Shown here piece by piece: positions 35,275 through 45,537 of a DNA stretch of 64,000 bases. The notes under the pieces are model-generated. The model ran no database searches. It had not been told where the DNA came from and saw only the letters and a program-made list of their open reading frames with translations. The position numbers and the translations under genes were made by a program. This DNA is from Orobanche coerulescens. Taxonomy: Eukaryota; Streptophyta; Magnoliopsida; Lamiales; Orobanchaceae. The DNA lies in NCBI GenBank assembly GCA_033398695.1, contig CM065806.1:36171001-36235000 (forward strand), read 5' to 3'. Numbering within the stretch: the first letter of the stretch is position 1; every line of letters begins with the position of its first letter.

Positions 35275-36821
35275 CATACCTCGATTGAATAAATTTGGAT
35301 AACGAGCTTGAAGTTCTTCTTCGCGCTCCCAAGTGGCTTCATCTTTACTGTGGTTACGCTATTGGATTTTGACAAACACCTTATCTTTGTTCCTCAACTG
35401 CCGGACTGATCGATCGAGAATAACTTCAGGTTGTTCTTCATAAGCAAGATCTTTGTTCACCTCCACGGCGCTATAGTTAATGACGTGGCTGGGATCGTGC
35501 ACATACTTCCTCAACAACGATACATGAAAAACATTGTGCACGGCCGAAAGTTCTAGGGGTAAAATCCAAACGGTAAGCTAAACCTTCTATTCGTTCAAGA
35601 ATTTTGAACGGTCCCATATATCTTGGCCTCAACTTGCTCCTTGGACTAAAACGAACAATTCCCTTGGTAGGAGATACCTTCAGGAAAACCTTGCCGCCAA
35701 CACAGAATTCAGATCTTTCCTACGCTTGTCGGCGTAAGACTTCTGACAATCCTGTGCTATCTTGATCCTCTCACGAATCTTATCCACCACACCTACTGTT
35801 TGTTCAGTCATCTCGGTACCCAAGTTTTTCCTTTCACCTACTTCGTCCCAATACATTGGTGATCGACACTTCCTACCGTATAAGGCTTCATACGGCGCCA
35901 TGCCGATCTTCGACTGATAACTGTTGTTGTAAGCAAATTCTACCAAGGGCAATAGTCATTCCCAATTATTGCCCAAGTCTAACACACATGCTCACAACAT
36001 ATCCTCAAGAATCTGAATGGTCCTCTCAGACTGACCATCAGTCTGAGGATGATAGGCCGTACTAAAATTCAACTGTGTTCCCAAAGCTTCTTGCAAACTT
36101 CCCCAAAAATGCGATGTGGAACGAGTATCCTTGTCGGATACTATAGAGACTGGCACTCCATGCAACTTAATAATCTCAGTGATGGAAAGTTGAGCATACT
36201 GATCCATTCGGAAATTCATCTTAACTGGGATGAAATGAGCTGACTTTGTGAGTTGGTCCACAACAACCCAAATAGCGTGATTTTCTCTTTCCGTTCGAGG
36301 CAAACCTACCACAAAGTCAATCGTAATATGTTCCCATTTCCATTTCGGAATATGAAGTGATCTAAGTAGTCTAAAAGGGCGTTGGTGTTCTGCCTTCACT
36401 TGTTACAAACTATACACTTTCTGACAAAGTCTGCCACATCTCTCTTCAAACCTTCCCACCAAAATGTCCCCTTAAGGTCTCGGTACATCTTTGTACTTCC
36501 AGGGTATGCTGTATATGGAGTATTATGTGCCTCTTTCAGTATTGCTTCTCTCAGCCTGGCAACATTGGCCACACAAATCCTCCCTTCATAGTACATTGTG
36601 CCATCATCGGACACACTGAATCCCTTATCCTCACCTGAAAGAGTACGTTCTTTGATTTTGACCAAAAAGTCATCTTGTCCTTGACCTTCTTTGATCTGCT
36701 TCCTTAAGGTTGGTTGTACCATCAAACTAGCCAATAACGACTCAACTGGCTTCGATGGTGTAGCCATATCAAGGTTCATTCTTGCAAATTCCTTGACCAA
36801 GCTTTCCTCTTTGGTAAACAT
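35275..36821 (-). pseudogene. pol: integrase and chromodomain (element G)
   Basis: The zinc domain (EAHNTPYTAYPGSTKMYRDL...CIVCNK) is in 36396-36821. The catalytic core is in 35992-36399 (ITIDFVVGLPRT, SIVSDKDTRSTSHFW, TDGQSERTIQILEDML), then stops, then FAYNNSYQSKIGMAPYEALY in 35680-35952. The C-terminal part includes LHNVFHVSLLRKYV, and the chromodomain (VRQLRNKDKVFVKIQ, a stop where Trp is expected, RNHSKDEATWE) reaches about 35275. Canonical DRDPRFTS is changed to DKDTRSTS. At least one frameshift and several stops make it inactive. Confidence 0.87.
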
Positions 36822-36839
36822 ACAGGCTAGGTCTCCTCT

Positions 36840-37172
36840 CGGCTTACGGCTCAGTGCATCAGCAACTACGTTTGCTTTACCAGGGTGGTAATGGATTGTA
36901 CAATCATAGTCTTTGACTAACTCTTGCTATCTGTGCTGCCTCATATTCAATTCCTTTTGTGTGAAAATATATTTCTGACTTTTGTAGTCTGTATATATAT
37001 CACACTTACCTCCATACAGATAATGTCCCCAAATCTTCAAGGCATGAACTACCGCTGCTAATCCAAATCATGAGCAGGGTGGTTCAGCCCGTGTGGTTTT
37101 AGTTGCCTCGAAGCATAGGCAACTACCTTGCCCTCCTACATCATTACACATCCCAAGCCTTGCTTGGATGCG
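36840..37172 (-). pseudogene. RNase H region (element G)
   Basis: A degraded minus-strand frame retains [28 protein letters not shown] and YNHPAHD-like codons, broken by several stops. It lies between reverse transcriptase and integrase, as expected for Ty3/gypsy. Confidence 0.75.
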
Positions 37173-38207
37173 TCACTGTAGATGACAAATCCTCTCATCG
37201 GATCGGGAATGGTCAAAACTGGTGCTGCAGTCCTTCTCATTCCATAAGAAAACTTCTCCCTTCCTTGTCAATCTAGTCATTGGTGCAGCTATCTTTGAAA
37301 ATCCCTCGATAAATCTCCGATAATAACCAGCTAAACCCAAGAATCTGCGAACTTCATTTGCATTACCCGACACTTTCCAATCATTGACTCCCTCTAGCTT
37401 AACCGGGTCAACCTCGATTCCTCTAGAAGTAATCACATGTCCCAAAAATGCAACTCGGTTAAGCCAGAATTCACACTTGTTAAACTTCGCATACAACTTC
37501 TCCTTGCGCAGTATTCCCAATACTGTTCTAAGATGTTGCTCATGTTCAACCTTTCTCTTTGAATACATAAGTATGTCATCTATGAACACAATGACAAACT
37601 TAGCCAAATAAGGTTGGAATACACGGTTCATGAGGTCCATGAATACTGCTGGTGCATTAGTCAAACCAAATGGCATCACTATAAACTCATAGTGTCCATA
37701 TGGAGTTCGAAATGTTATCTTCGAGATGTCATCATCCTTAATCCTCAATTGGTGATATCCGGATCTCAAATCTATTTCCGAGAACACTCCTGATCCTCCA
37801 AGTTGATCGAATAGGTCCTCTATTCTAGGAAGTGGATATTTATTCTTTATCGTGAGTCGATTAATCTCACGATAGTCTATGCACATCCTCAAACTTCCAT
37901 CCTTTTTCTTCACGAAGATTACTGGCGCACCCCATGGCGAAACACTTGGTCGGATAAAACCAGAGTCAAGCAGTTTAAGAAGTTGCACTTTTAGCTCTTG
38001 TAATTCCTTGGGCGCCATTCTACAGGGGGCTTTCGATATTGGTGCCACTCCTAGCACTAAATCAATCGAGAACTCAACTTGACGACTCGGTGGAAATCCC
38101 GACAAGTCTTCGGGAAAGACATCTGGATACTCCTTGATGATAGGTACATCAGCTACCATCTTCTCCGAAGTTGTTTTTCCATCACATGCACCAGGAATCC
38201 TTGGCAA
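37173..38207 (-). CDS. pol: reverse transcriptase (element G pol), open fragment
   Basis: The 344-codon open stretch covers the whole polymerase core. It has [84 protein letters not shown], the catalytic FIDDILMYS, and [15 protein letters not shown] with [19 protein letters not shown]. Usual catalytic residues are present (Asp in SEIDLRSG and the two Asp of FIDD). Upstream protease and downstream RNase H lie in other frames or behind stops, so it could not be made as part of a normal polyprotein. Confidence 0.88.
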   Translation of the reverse strand: MPRIPGACDGKTTSEKMVADVPIIKEYPDVFPEDLSGFPPSRQVEFSIDLVLGVAPISKAPCRMAPKELQELKVQLLKLLDSGFIRPSVSPWGAPVIFVKKKDGSLRMCIDYREINRLTIKNKYPLPRIEDLFDQLGGSGVFSEIDLRSGYHQLRIKDDDISKITFRTPYGHYEFIVMPFGLTNAPAVFMDLMNRVFQPYLAKFVIVFIDDILMYSKRKVEHEQHLRTVLGILRKEKLYAKFNKCEFWLNRVAFLGHVITSRGIEVDPVKLEGVNDWKVSGNANEVRRFLGLAGYYRRFIEGFSKIAAPMTRLTRKGEVFLWNEKDCSTSFDHSRSDERICHLQ

Positions 38208-38650
38208 CTACACTTCTTCAACATCTTCACATCTTTCATGGCTGAAATCACCTTTGGGGTACTACAGTGTCTTACTCCCTCGAATACGGTCTTGACATCA
38301 AATGACGAGCATAAGGTTACCCTCCTTTCGGAGCATTTAACTACAACTCTATGTTTGTCCAACCAATCCATACCCAAAATAACATCAAAATCACTGAGTC
38401 CAACTATGTGCAGGTCAGCTACGAAGCTATGTTCGTTAATCTCTATCTTCACATTGTTAGTTATAGAGTCTACACGCACACTCCCCCCACGGGCATGCTA
38501 ACTAGCAATGATCTAGGAGATCTACTACTTCTACAACCAATCATAGTATAAAGCTTCCTAGAGATGAGAAACCCAAACCAGACTGCAAGTTTGTCTGAAT
38601 GAATGCGATGCACCCGTATCAAACAACACCAAAGCAGGAATATTTGCAAC
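38153..38650 (-). pseudogene. aspartic protease region (element G)
   Basis: The active site DTGASHSFIQTNL is encoded near 38590-38635. Further down, HSFVADLHIVGLSDFDVILG and MDWLDKHRVVVKCSERRVTL give the C-terminal half of a Ty3/gypsy protease. Stops and a frame change separate the two halves. Confidence 0.8.
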
Positions 38651-38725
38651 TAACAACATACCTGACATGGTTTGGGGTTCAATCTCTTCCTCGGACTCAT
38701 CCATGCTATACACTTGAGCTTTACC

Positions 38726-39400
38726 TCATGAGCCTTGGCCTTGCACACTTTTGCCTGGGCCTTTCCCTTTCTTTGGACATGCTGAGACCATGTTTCCTTC
38801 CTCACGGCAGAAGTAGCACCGATTCTGACCAAACATACATGTACCTTTATGTCCCTTGCCATAAGTAGCACATGTAGGTTTGTCGGACTGGGGTTTCGCC
38901 CCTAAAAATCTAGTCTTAGCATTCTTGTTATTACCACTCCCTTGATCGTGCCACTTGTGCTTGTTATTTGCTGCGACCGGTGGTGCTCTTGCCTTTTCCA
39001 CATCTAAAATGGCAGATATGTCCTCGGCCCTCGCAACTGCTTCATTATAGGTCAGATACCCATGACCAGCCAAGTGGTGATGAATTTGGTCATGCAGTCC
39101 ATCTCGGAATTTCTGAGACTTCATGTCATCCGTCTCGACCATATGAGGAGCAAAACGGCACATGTGGTTGAACTTGCGCTCATAGTCGGTGACCGACATT
39201 GCTTCTTGGGTTAGATCAAGGAATTCCTTTTGCATCTTGGTTTTGTACACCCTTGGGTAGTATTTTTCCATAACTGTTTCCATGAATTGGTTCCAAGTAA
39301 ACGCATCCTTCTCATCTTGGGTTTTGAGTCTCCACACTCCAATCCACCATGTCCTAGCATCCTCCTTAAGCTGAAACACGGCACATTACACCTTCTGAGC
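38726..39400 (-). pseudogene. gag: gag polyprotein lacking its N-terminus (element G)
   Basis: Retrotransposon gag core motifs are visible: FQLKEDARTWWIGVWR, FTWNQFMETVMEKYYP, EFLDLTQEAMSVTDYERKF and RFRDGLHDQI-like, followed by the nucleocapsid. The zinc knuckle reads CYFCREEGNMVSAC, with Asn where the CCHC motif has His, so zinc binding should be weakened or lost. Upstream sequence runs directly into LTR DNA at about 39420, the deletion join. Confidence 0.85.
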
Positions 39401-39420
39401 ATCGGTGCATGCCATGTAGT

Positions 39421-40911
39421 CGAATATTAATTGAAGAGTCAATATTATAATGTCTTGGGTCAAAATAGGACTGATTTGAAAGTTTTAAAGTTGACTGGGG
39501 TCAAATTTTGTAGGAAATTAAAGGTTAAGGGCTGAAATTGAAGGACTGGAAAAAAGGTTGGGGCTAGATTGGAGAAGTCTAGAAATCTGGGGGTTAAATT
39601 GAATAAACCCTAAAAAATTGCGTGTATAAAAACCCATTTTCACGGTGCAAGTCGGCACTACAGAAACCCTCTTCCTTTTCCTCTTGATTTCTCACTCTCT
39701 CTCTACTATACATCATCGGCCAAAAAAATAGAAGCACACACTCACTACACACCGAACAAGAAGAAACACACCTTGTAAACTCGAAAAAAAAGACAGTTAC
39801 GGTGTTGATGGTTTGCAGCGCAAGGTCTGGAGGTGCTGGTCCGTCGACGGTGCAGCAGTGATGATCTCCAGCGGATAGCCCGCGGCAAAAGTCCAATCTA
39901 GGTTGGGTATATGTTCAGGCCGCGGGTTTCAAGATTCCGACTTCGGCGGCGATTTCCAGTAGCTCATGGCGGTTCTGAGATGGCAGATTCCGATTTCAGG
40001 TGAGTTCGTTTGGTGGATGAAATCGAGTTTGAAGGTACTGAGTTCGGGCTAAGCCCATTCTGAAAGCTTCGATTTCAGTTTTAAGTTTGGTGTTTTGGGG
40101 CTTGTTTCTGGGTAAGTGGGTTGAAGGGTTTGGCCAATTGGAACTGGTTTGTGTATGGCTTGATTTCAGGCGACTGTAACTGGGGCAAGGGTTATGATTT
40201 ATGAATTCAGATGAGCTCTGGGTTTCTCATTTAGAAGGGACCATATGAAACTTAAACCATTAAAATAGCCACGATGATGGAATTTGAAGTTTATAGAAGA
40301 ACATAGGAGAGTTTGATTTTACCTATTGTGGTGAAGGTGAGAATTGCAGAAGATTGACAGCTTGATTGATCGAGAGTAAGTTATTTTGTGTGTGTGTTGT
40401 GTGTTTTGATATAATAATAAAAATGATATTTATACTATTTTTTTTTAGGTATATATATTTCTAAAAGGGTTATGGATGGTGGGGGCACCTCATTATAATC
40501 GATCAAAAGAATTTGGGCCACAGATTTTATATGGGCCCAACAATGAAAATGAATAATAATTGGGCGAAGCTAAATAATAATAATAATAATAAAACTTTTA
40601 ATATTAATATAGATTATTATTATCATTATTAATAATAATACCATTAATAATTATAGTAATATTAATAATGATGACTAATATTAAATGTTTTTTAAATTAA
40701 ACTGATAAATTAACTCGGGCTCAGAACCTATGGGATGTCGTAAAAATATTTATGATTCACTAAATGAGATTAAATGAATTGACTTGTAGGTGAAGTGAAT
40801 AATTGTACAACAATTACTCACTCGATGATGTAATTAGACTAAATGAAATGAAATGCATTATTAATATTATTATAATAATAATATTATATTATAAAAATGG
40901 CGAATATTACA
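39421..40911 (-). repeat. 5' LTR of element G, truncated
   Basis: It matches the left LTR from about 33695 to 35231 and ends GAATATTACA followed by the TSD GTTTG. The missing part includes the sense-strand 3' portion of the LTR next to the primer site. Confidence 0.9.
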
Positions 40912-40943
40912 GTTTGAGACAACTAGCGGTTGTTATTCAGGTC

Positions 40944-41487
40944 TGTAGCAACCACTTTTCTAAAATAATAATTCGTCTAATTTTACGAAGGATAAATAAA
41001 AATTTTGCAGCGAAAATACATTTTTAAGAAAAATAAACTTAATAATCGCAAGTAATAATCCCAAGTCACCATTAAATAAAAACATAATTTGACGTTAAAA
41101 TAAAACAAAAGGAACAATTGTTCATAAAGCGTAGCTTGAGGAAAATAATAGTAAACAAATAAATAACAACTCATGAAGCTTGATCATCCCACACTCAAGC
41201 TCATGCCACATCGAGCTCCTCAACCTGAAAGGGGGTAAAATAGTGGGGTGAGCTTCCAACTCGCTCAGTGTGGAGAGTACGCAATATGTCTACGTTAATT
41301 AGTTAATATATTAGCAAGTATAAACAACATGACTGATACATTCTAAAGCCCGAAGGCTTTATGCACAATTAAGTGCTTTTGACTGATTTGCACATTTAAG
41401 TGCTTCTGACTGGTTGCACATTTAAGTGCTTCTAACTGATTTGCACATTTAAGTGCTTCTGACTGATTTCACGTGCACATACGATAC
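40944..41487 (-). repeat. Element H: truncated gypsy LTR
   Basis: It begins TGTAGCAACCACTTTTC, similar to LTR ends of plant gypsy elements read on the opposite strand. A GGGGTGAGC...GCTC hairpin at 41246-41266 resembles the LTR module of A, B, D and G. A perfect 6-bp stem, AAAGCC-CGAA-GGCTTT, lies at 41345-41360. Element F's LTR cuts it off at 41488, and its other end is outside the window. Confidence 0.6.
41363..41469. repeat. Four tandem copies of a 26-27 bp unit in LTR H
   Basis: Units start with GCACATTTAAGTGCTTCTGA at 41363, 41390, 41416 and 41443 with a few substitutions. Each contains the imperfect palindrome GCACATTTAAGTGC. Confidence 0.9.
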
Positions 41488-42810
41488 TGTTGTTTGTTGA
41501 TTCTTTAGTCTAATACTCGCAAGCGCACGATTTGTTCGATGTAGATATGCGGTGCAAGGTCGATTCCACAGGGAGGACTATAATAGTGAAGTCAAATTGT
41601 TCCTATCGTTTTGAACCAAATTATATTAAATTCTAATCTAGTCCCAAATAATTTGATTTTTGATTGATTAAAATAATTGAATTAAATAACAGTAATTTTT
41701 AAGTAGATTTTAAATAAATTGATTTTAAATAATTTACTAGAGTTTAGAATCCACCAATGTCTATTTATTATTTATTTTATATTCTAATTCCAAGAAATTC
41801 AGGGAATAGATTCTGAAATCAATCTCACTATTTCCCTATAGATTTGACAATAAGTACAAAATTATAATTCAAATATAGATTTTCCTTCACTTGAAAAATG
41901 TAATTTCTAAGCATTATATGTATCCAATTTAATGGAAAATAAATAATCAAAGAATTTAACTAATATCAATAATCACAAAGCAAGGGGGAATTTATAACTA
42001 TCAAAAATACGTGATATAATTGATGAAATAATATTCCCCTATTGAAGCGAAAATCATAATCGTTAAAAACATTTATTTGGAATTATTATATAAATATTAA
42101 TAATAATATAGACATGGTTTCATCATAACCCCAATAAAAGAAAATTATTCACTCATAATAACAACACAAATAAATAAATATTCCATAATATTATTACTCG
42201 AATATAATTTTATTACACAATATTTTTATTTTTCTCCCTTACAATAATATCTCTCTATTTTTTCTCCTTTTTTCTCCTCCTCTCAAACACTACACATTCA
42301 TCCCCTATTTATACTACTACAAAATTAATAAAATAATAATTTTTAACATTTTAAAATCCCACCCCCTAATGCTATGAGGTGCTGATGTCATGGATGATAT
42401 TAGCACAGAGTTGAAATTCTGGTCCAATCAGGTGTTGACACGTGGCACAATATGGTCCGTCTATTTAATTGTCCTTCGAACGGTCATAACTTCTTCATAC
42501 GAACTCGGATTCGGATGAATTTTTTTTTAAAACGATCGTCTCGACGAGATGAATAAAGTGAGACCAGTCGTGACTATATTTGAATTTTGTAAAAATATCG
42601 CCCTTGAACCAATTGATCTGTCTTGTACCGGTTAGTTAACCTGCAGATATAATTTAATTCCAATTAATTATCCAAAAATGACATAAAATTATAGAAAATT
42701 CTAACAAAATGAAATAATATAAATATATGGTAAAATGAATAAATTATCACTCGACACACAATTATATATATAAAATACTAATAAAAATATTACTCAAAAT
42801 ATACTAAACA
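41488..42810 (-). repeat. 3' LTR of element F
   Basis: Plus-strand ends are TGTTGTTTG and ACTAAACA. It contains ACTCGCAAGCGCACG and the phrase GGTCGATTCCACAGGGAGGA, which I recall from LTRs of Tat/Ogre-type plant elements. It is followed at 42811 by AATTCCCCCACACTTA, the inverse of the polypurine tract. No coding sequence is visible. The exact ends are inferred from TG...CA and the polypurine position. Confidence 0.68.
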
Positions 42811-44550
42811 AATTCCCCCACACTTATCTTTTGCACGTCCTCGGGCAAATCTTATACCCGAGTTATAATACTCATATGGTGAAAAAATCATGACATAACC
42901 AATATCAAGAGAGAACAAGTGATCATGACCCAAGTGAGATCAGAGAAAAATAGGATGCCGCACCAAATTCTAACAACTTCATTGAGAATCGAATGCCAAA
43001 AGATTCAATACCCTCACGGTGGATATCACTCTTCACTCAAGTGTATATACAGGATATTCAAGAAGAGTTCACTCATATCAAAGCATAATGTGTCATTACC
43101 ATATGCTTGGTCAAAAATCAAATCTCCACTACTTAAAAATAAACTCATGCATAAATCAAAAGGTCATTTCTTTTGGTTGTAACGTGGCTTTGGGTATGGG
43201 TAGGATAAAGGAAAAATTATGAGGTTTACTAGCCAAGATCAATTGTGAATTTAGATGCATAACAAATCCTACAAATAACAATCAACACCCCCCTTCTGTA
43301 ATGAAAACTCTCAAACCATCATCCCCAAGTTATTCTGTACATGGTAATTGAATATTCATCTGGTAAGGTCATACTCTTGTGTAAGAAAAAGTATGCAATG
43401 GATCTTCTGGAAGGAATTATGTATCACTCAAGGGATAGTTCAAGTGCTATTTTATGTATATATAGTGATGATTTTCGCACTTGACCTACCGCTTTTTTTT
43501 TTCTTTCAGGCAGTTTTTTTTGCCTTTATTTATATTTTTTTTCTCGGTTCAATACTCCAATGTACTTCACACCCTTTTACTTTCAACAAAATCTCTTAAT
43601 CTCCACAATACTCTTATGAACATCGGCCCCTATTTGTCACACATCTAGTTCACAATTAAATCTTTGACTAGAGGGTGCAAATGAATGAGTCATCAACAAG
43701 AATGGATAATGGCTAAAGTAATGTGCTTGATCAAAGAAATAGGCTCAGGCTCAATGGGGCTTCTAAGGATAAAATGTAATGGGTGGGAAAATATAAGCCA
43801 ACAAGGGGTTAATCCTAATTGCCTTTATTATTTTAGTGCAAGAGTTTATGAATGTAGTCTCGAAATGTATAAATGAGCAAGTTCTAGAATGAACACAATA
43901 TGTTTGACCACACAACAAAAAATATAGAGCGTATATATAAGGATTTGTCTAAGGCTCAAAACTCACAAAAAGGGTATTGTGTACCGAATCACATACACCT
44001 TCATCTAAATCCATTATCAAAATTAGTGAAACATCCCAAAAATGATTTTTTCACTAACGTTTTCTCAAGAAAATGGTGCCGTGATTTTCAACATTTTTTT
44101 ATTGCATATATATAGATATAGATATAGATATAGATATACACCTTCCCCCACACTTAATGATAAACAATATCCTTATTGTGTAAAAATAACAATAGAGTAA
44201 GGGTTTAAATAAGGCTTCCCTGTTTATGAAAGACGACGCTTCGCTCAAGCCTTTTTTTGGGACCTGCAAGAAATAAGTATGGCAAAACAACAAAAGAAAA
44301 TATATACCCGGAAGTATAACACAAACAACCTAGATGCGCTTCAAGAGAGTCCGAAGAGTCGCCTTACGCTGCCATCAATGCTTTTATTAAAAACAAACAA
44401 GAAAAAGTACAGTAATAGAAATAACAATACATAAATCGTGGATAGATGCACGTCAAGAGATCGAAAAGAAAACTCCTTAAGCTGCCATCATTTTCACGAT
44501 TTTTACACCCGCTAAAAAGTAAAAAACAACAAGAGGAATGAAGTGGGATA
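42811..44550 (-). other. 3' noncoding region and polypurine tracts of element F
   Basis: The polypurine tract (minus strand TAAGTGTGGGGGAATT) is at 42811-42826. A near-identical second one (TAAGTGTGGGGGAAGG) lies at 44141-44155, next to an ATAGAT microsatellite (44106-44139). The DNA between has no recognisable protein. Long noncoding 3' regions are usual for Tat elements. Confidence 0.6.
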
Positions 44551-45207
44551 TCAGAGGGAAAGGAATGTTTCAATTTTGCGTTTCCGCACAGTGAAATATT
44601 CCATCCAAACAATATTAGCTAGAGCTGGGTCAGGTTCAGGAACAAATGCAAGAAGTTTTTTGATCAGCTCTTCTGGTGTTGTTGCAACAACTATGATTTG
44701 TTTAGCATGCTCAGAAATAAAACCCTTTTCAGAAGAGTAGTTGATGAAAGATAATAAACCATCGAAGAAACCATTGACATTTAGCAGACCTATTGGTTGC
44801 ATATGAACATTTAGCTGGGCTCTGGTAACCACATGAAAAAGTTCCTCAAGAGTGCCAAAACCACCGGGAAGGGTGATAAAGGCATCAACATTATTTATCA
44901 TGTGAGTTATGCGGTCTTGCATATTTACAGCTCTGAACTCATCTCCAATGGTTGCTCCGGTGATTTTACTTTCAGCCAGAGGTTTTGGAATGATTCCCAA
45001 CACTTTTACTCCTTACATACAGGCAGAAGCAGCAGCACGTCCCATTAATCCTAGACTTCCTCCTCCGTAAACTACATGAATGCATTTTTCTCCTAAGGTA
45101 CGACCCAAGTTGTGGGCTGCTTCAGTAAAGCAAGCCTCTTTCCCATGACTAGCTCCACCAAAAATGCAGATGGAGTTAAATCTTTTTGTGGAAGATGATG
45201 ATTCCAT
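44551..45207 (-). pseudogene. LOG-like cytokinin riboside 5'-monophosphate phosphoribohydrolase, intronless, one internal stop
   Basis: LOG enzymes release active cytokinin bases from their riboside monophosphates in the cytosol. The 218-codon frame has the N-terminal ICIFGGASHGKE block (canonical CGSS is GGAS here), YGGGSLGLMG at residues 48-56, and the signature PGGFGTLEE at 114-122. It continues to FVPEPDP near the C-terminus, and the length matches the usual ~215 residues. Codon 65 is TAA (45013-45015), where the family usually has Gly; the rest is open. Plant LOG genes normally have several introns and this copy has none. It lies inside element F, in the same orientation, between the integrase-side ORF and the 3' LTR. 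It may be a retrocopy or a captured gene. Confidence 0.88.
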
Positions 45208-45263
45208 TTTTTGAAAAGAAAATTACTTAGAGAGATAATGAAAAGAATACAAGTTTGAGGGAT

Positions 45264-45296
45264 GCAGAAAACAAACAACTGCAATGTTTATTTATA
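45264..45296 (-). promoter_or_regulatory. Putative promoter of the LOG-like gene
   Basis: The minus strand carries TATAAATA (45296-45289), about 82 bp upstream of the ATG at 45207, a normal spacing for a plant TATA promoter with a short leader. Transcription would start near 45264. This is inference from position only. Confidence 0.4.
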
Positions 45297-45537
45297 GATG
45301 CAAAATAAAGTAAAAAGATTTATCAAATCTATGACCGCGTTAATTGCGCTTCAACTACTCAATAGAATCATGAATGCATTTATTGCGTATCACATTTTTT
45401 ATTCAGAAAATCTAAAAAAAACGACAAACAGTAAAGATACTCATGTGTATGTACAGTAGTTGTGATTGTGGCTCACATCTTCCTCTGATTTTACGTTCAG
45501 AAACGGCTTAAAAGCCTTCTATGAGTCGGGGAGAAGC

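Larger units (their letters stand above)
32853..40911 (-). mobile_element. Element G: Ty3/gypsy chromovirus, 5' part deleted
   Basis: The complete 3' LTR is at 32853-35231, followed rightward by chromodomain, integrase, RNase H, reverse transcriptase, protease and gag on the minus strand. The right LTR (39421-40911) lacks roughly its first 840 bp in plus-strand terms, together with the primer site and the gag N-terminus. The TSD GTTTG at 32848-32852 and 40912-40916 proves one insertion, so the loss is a later internal deletion. Confidence 0.92.
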
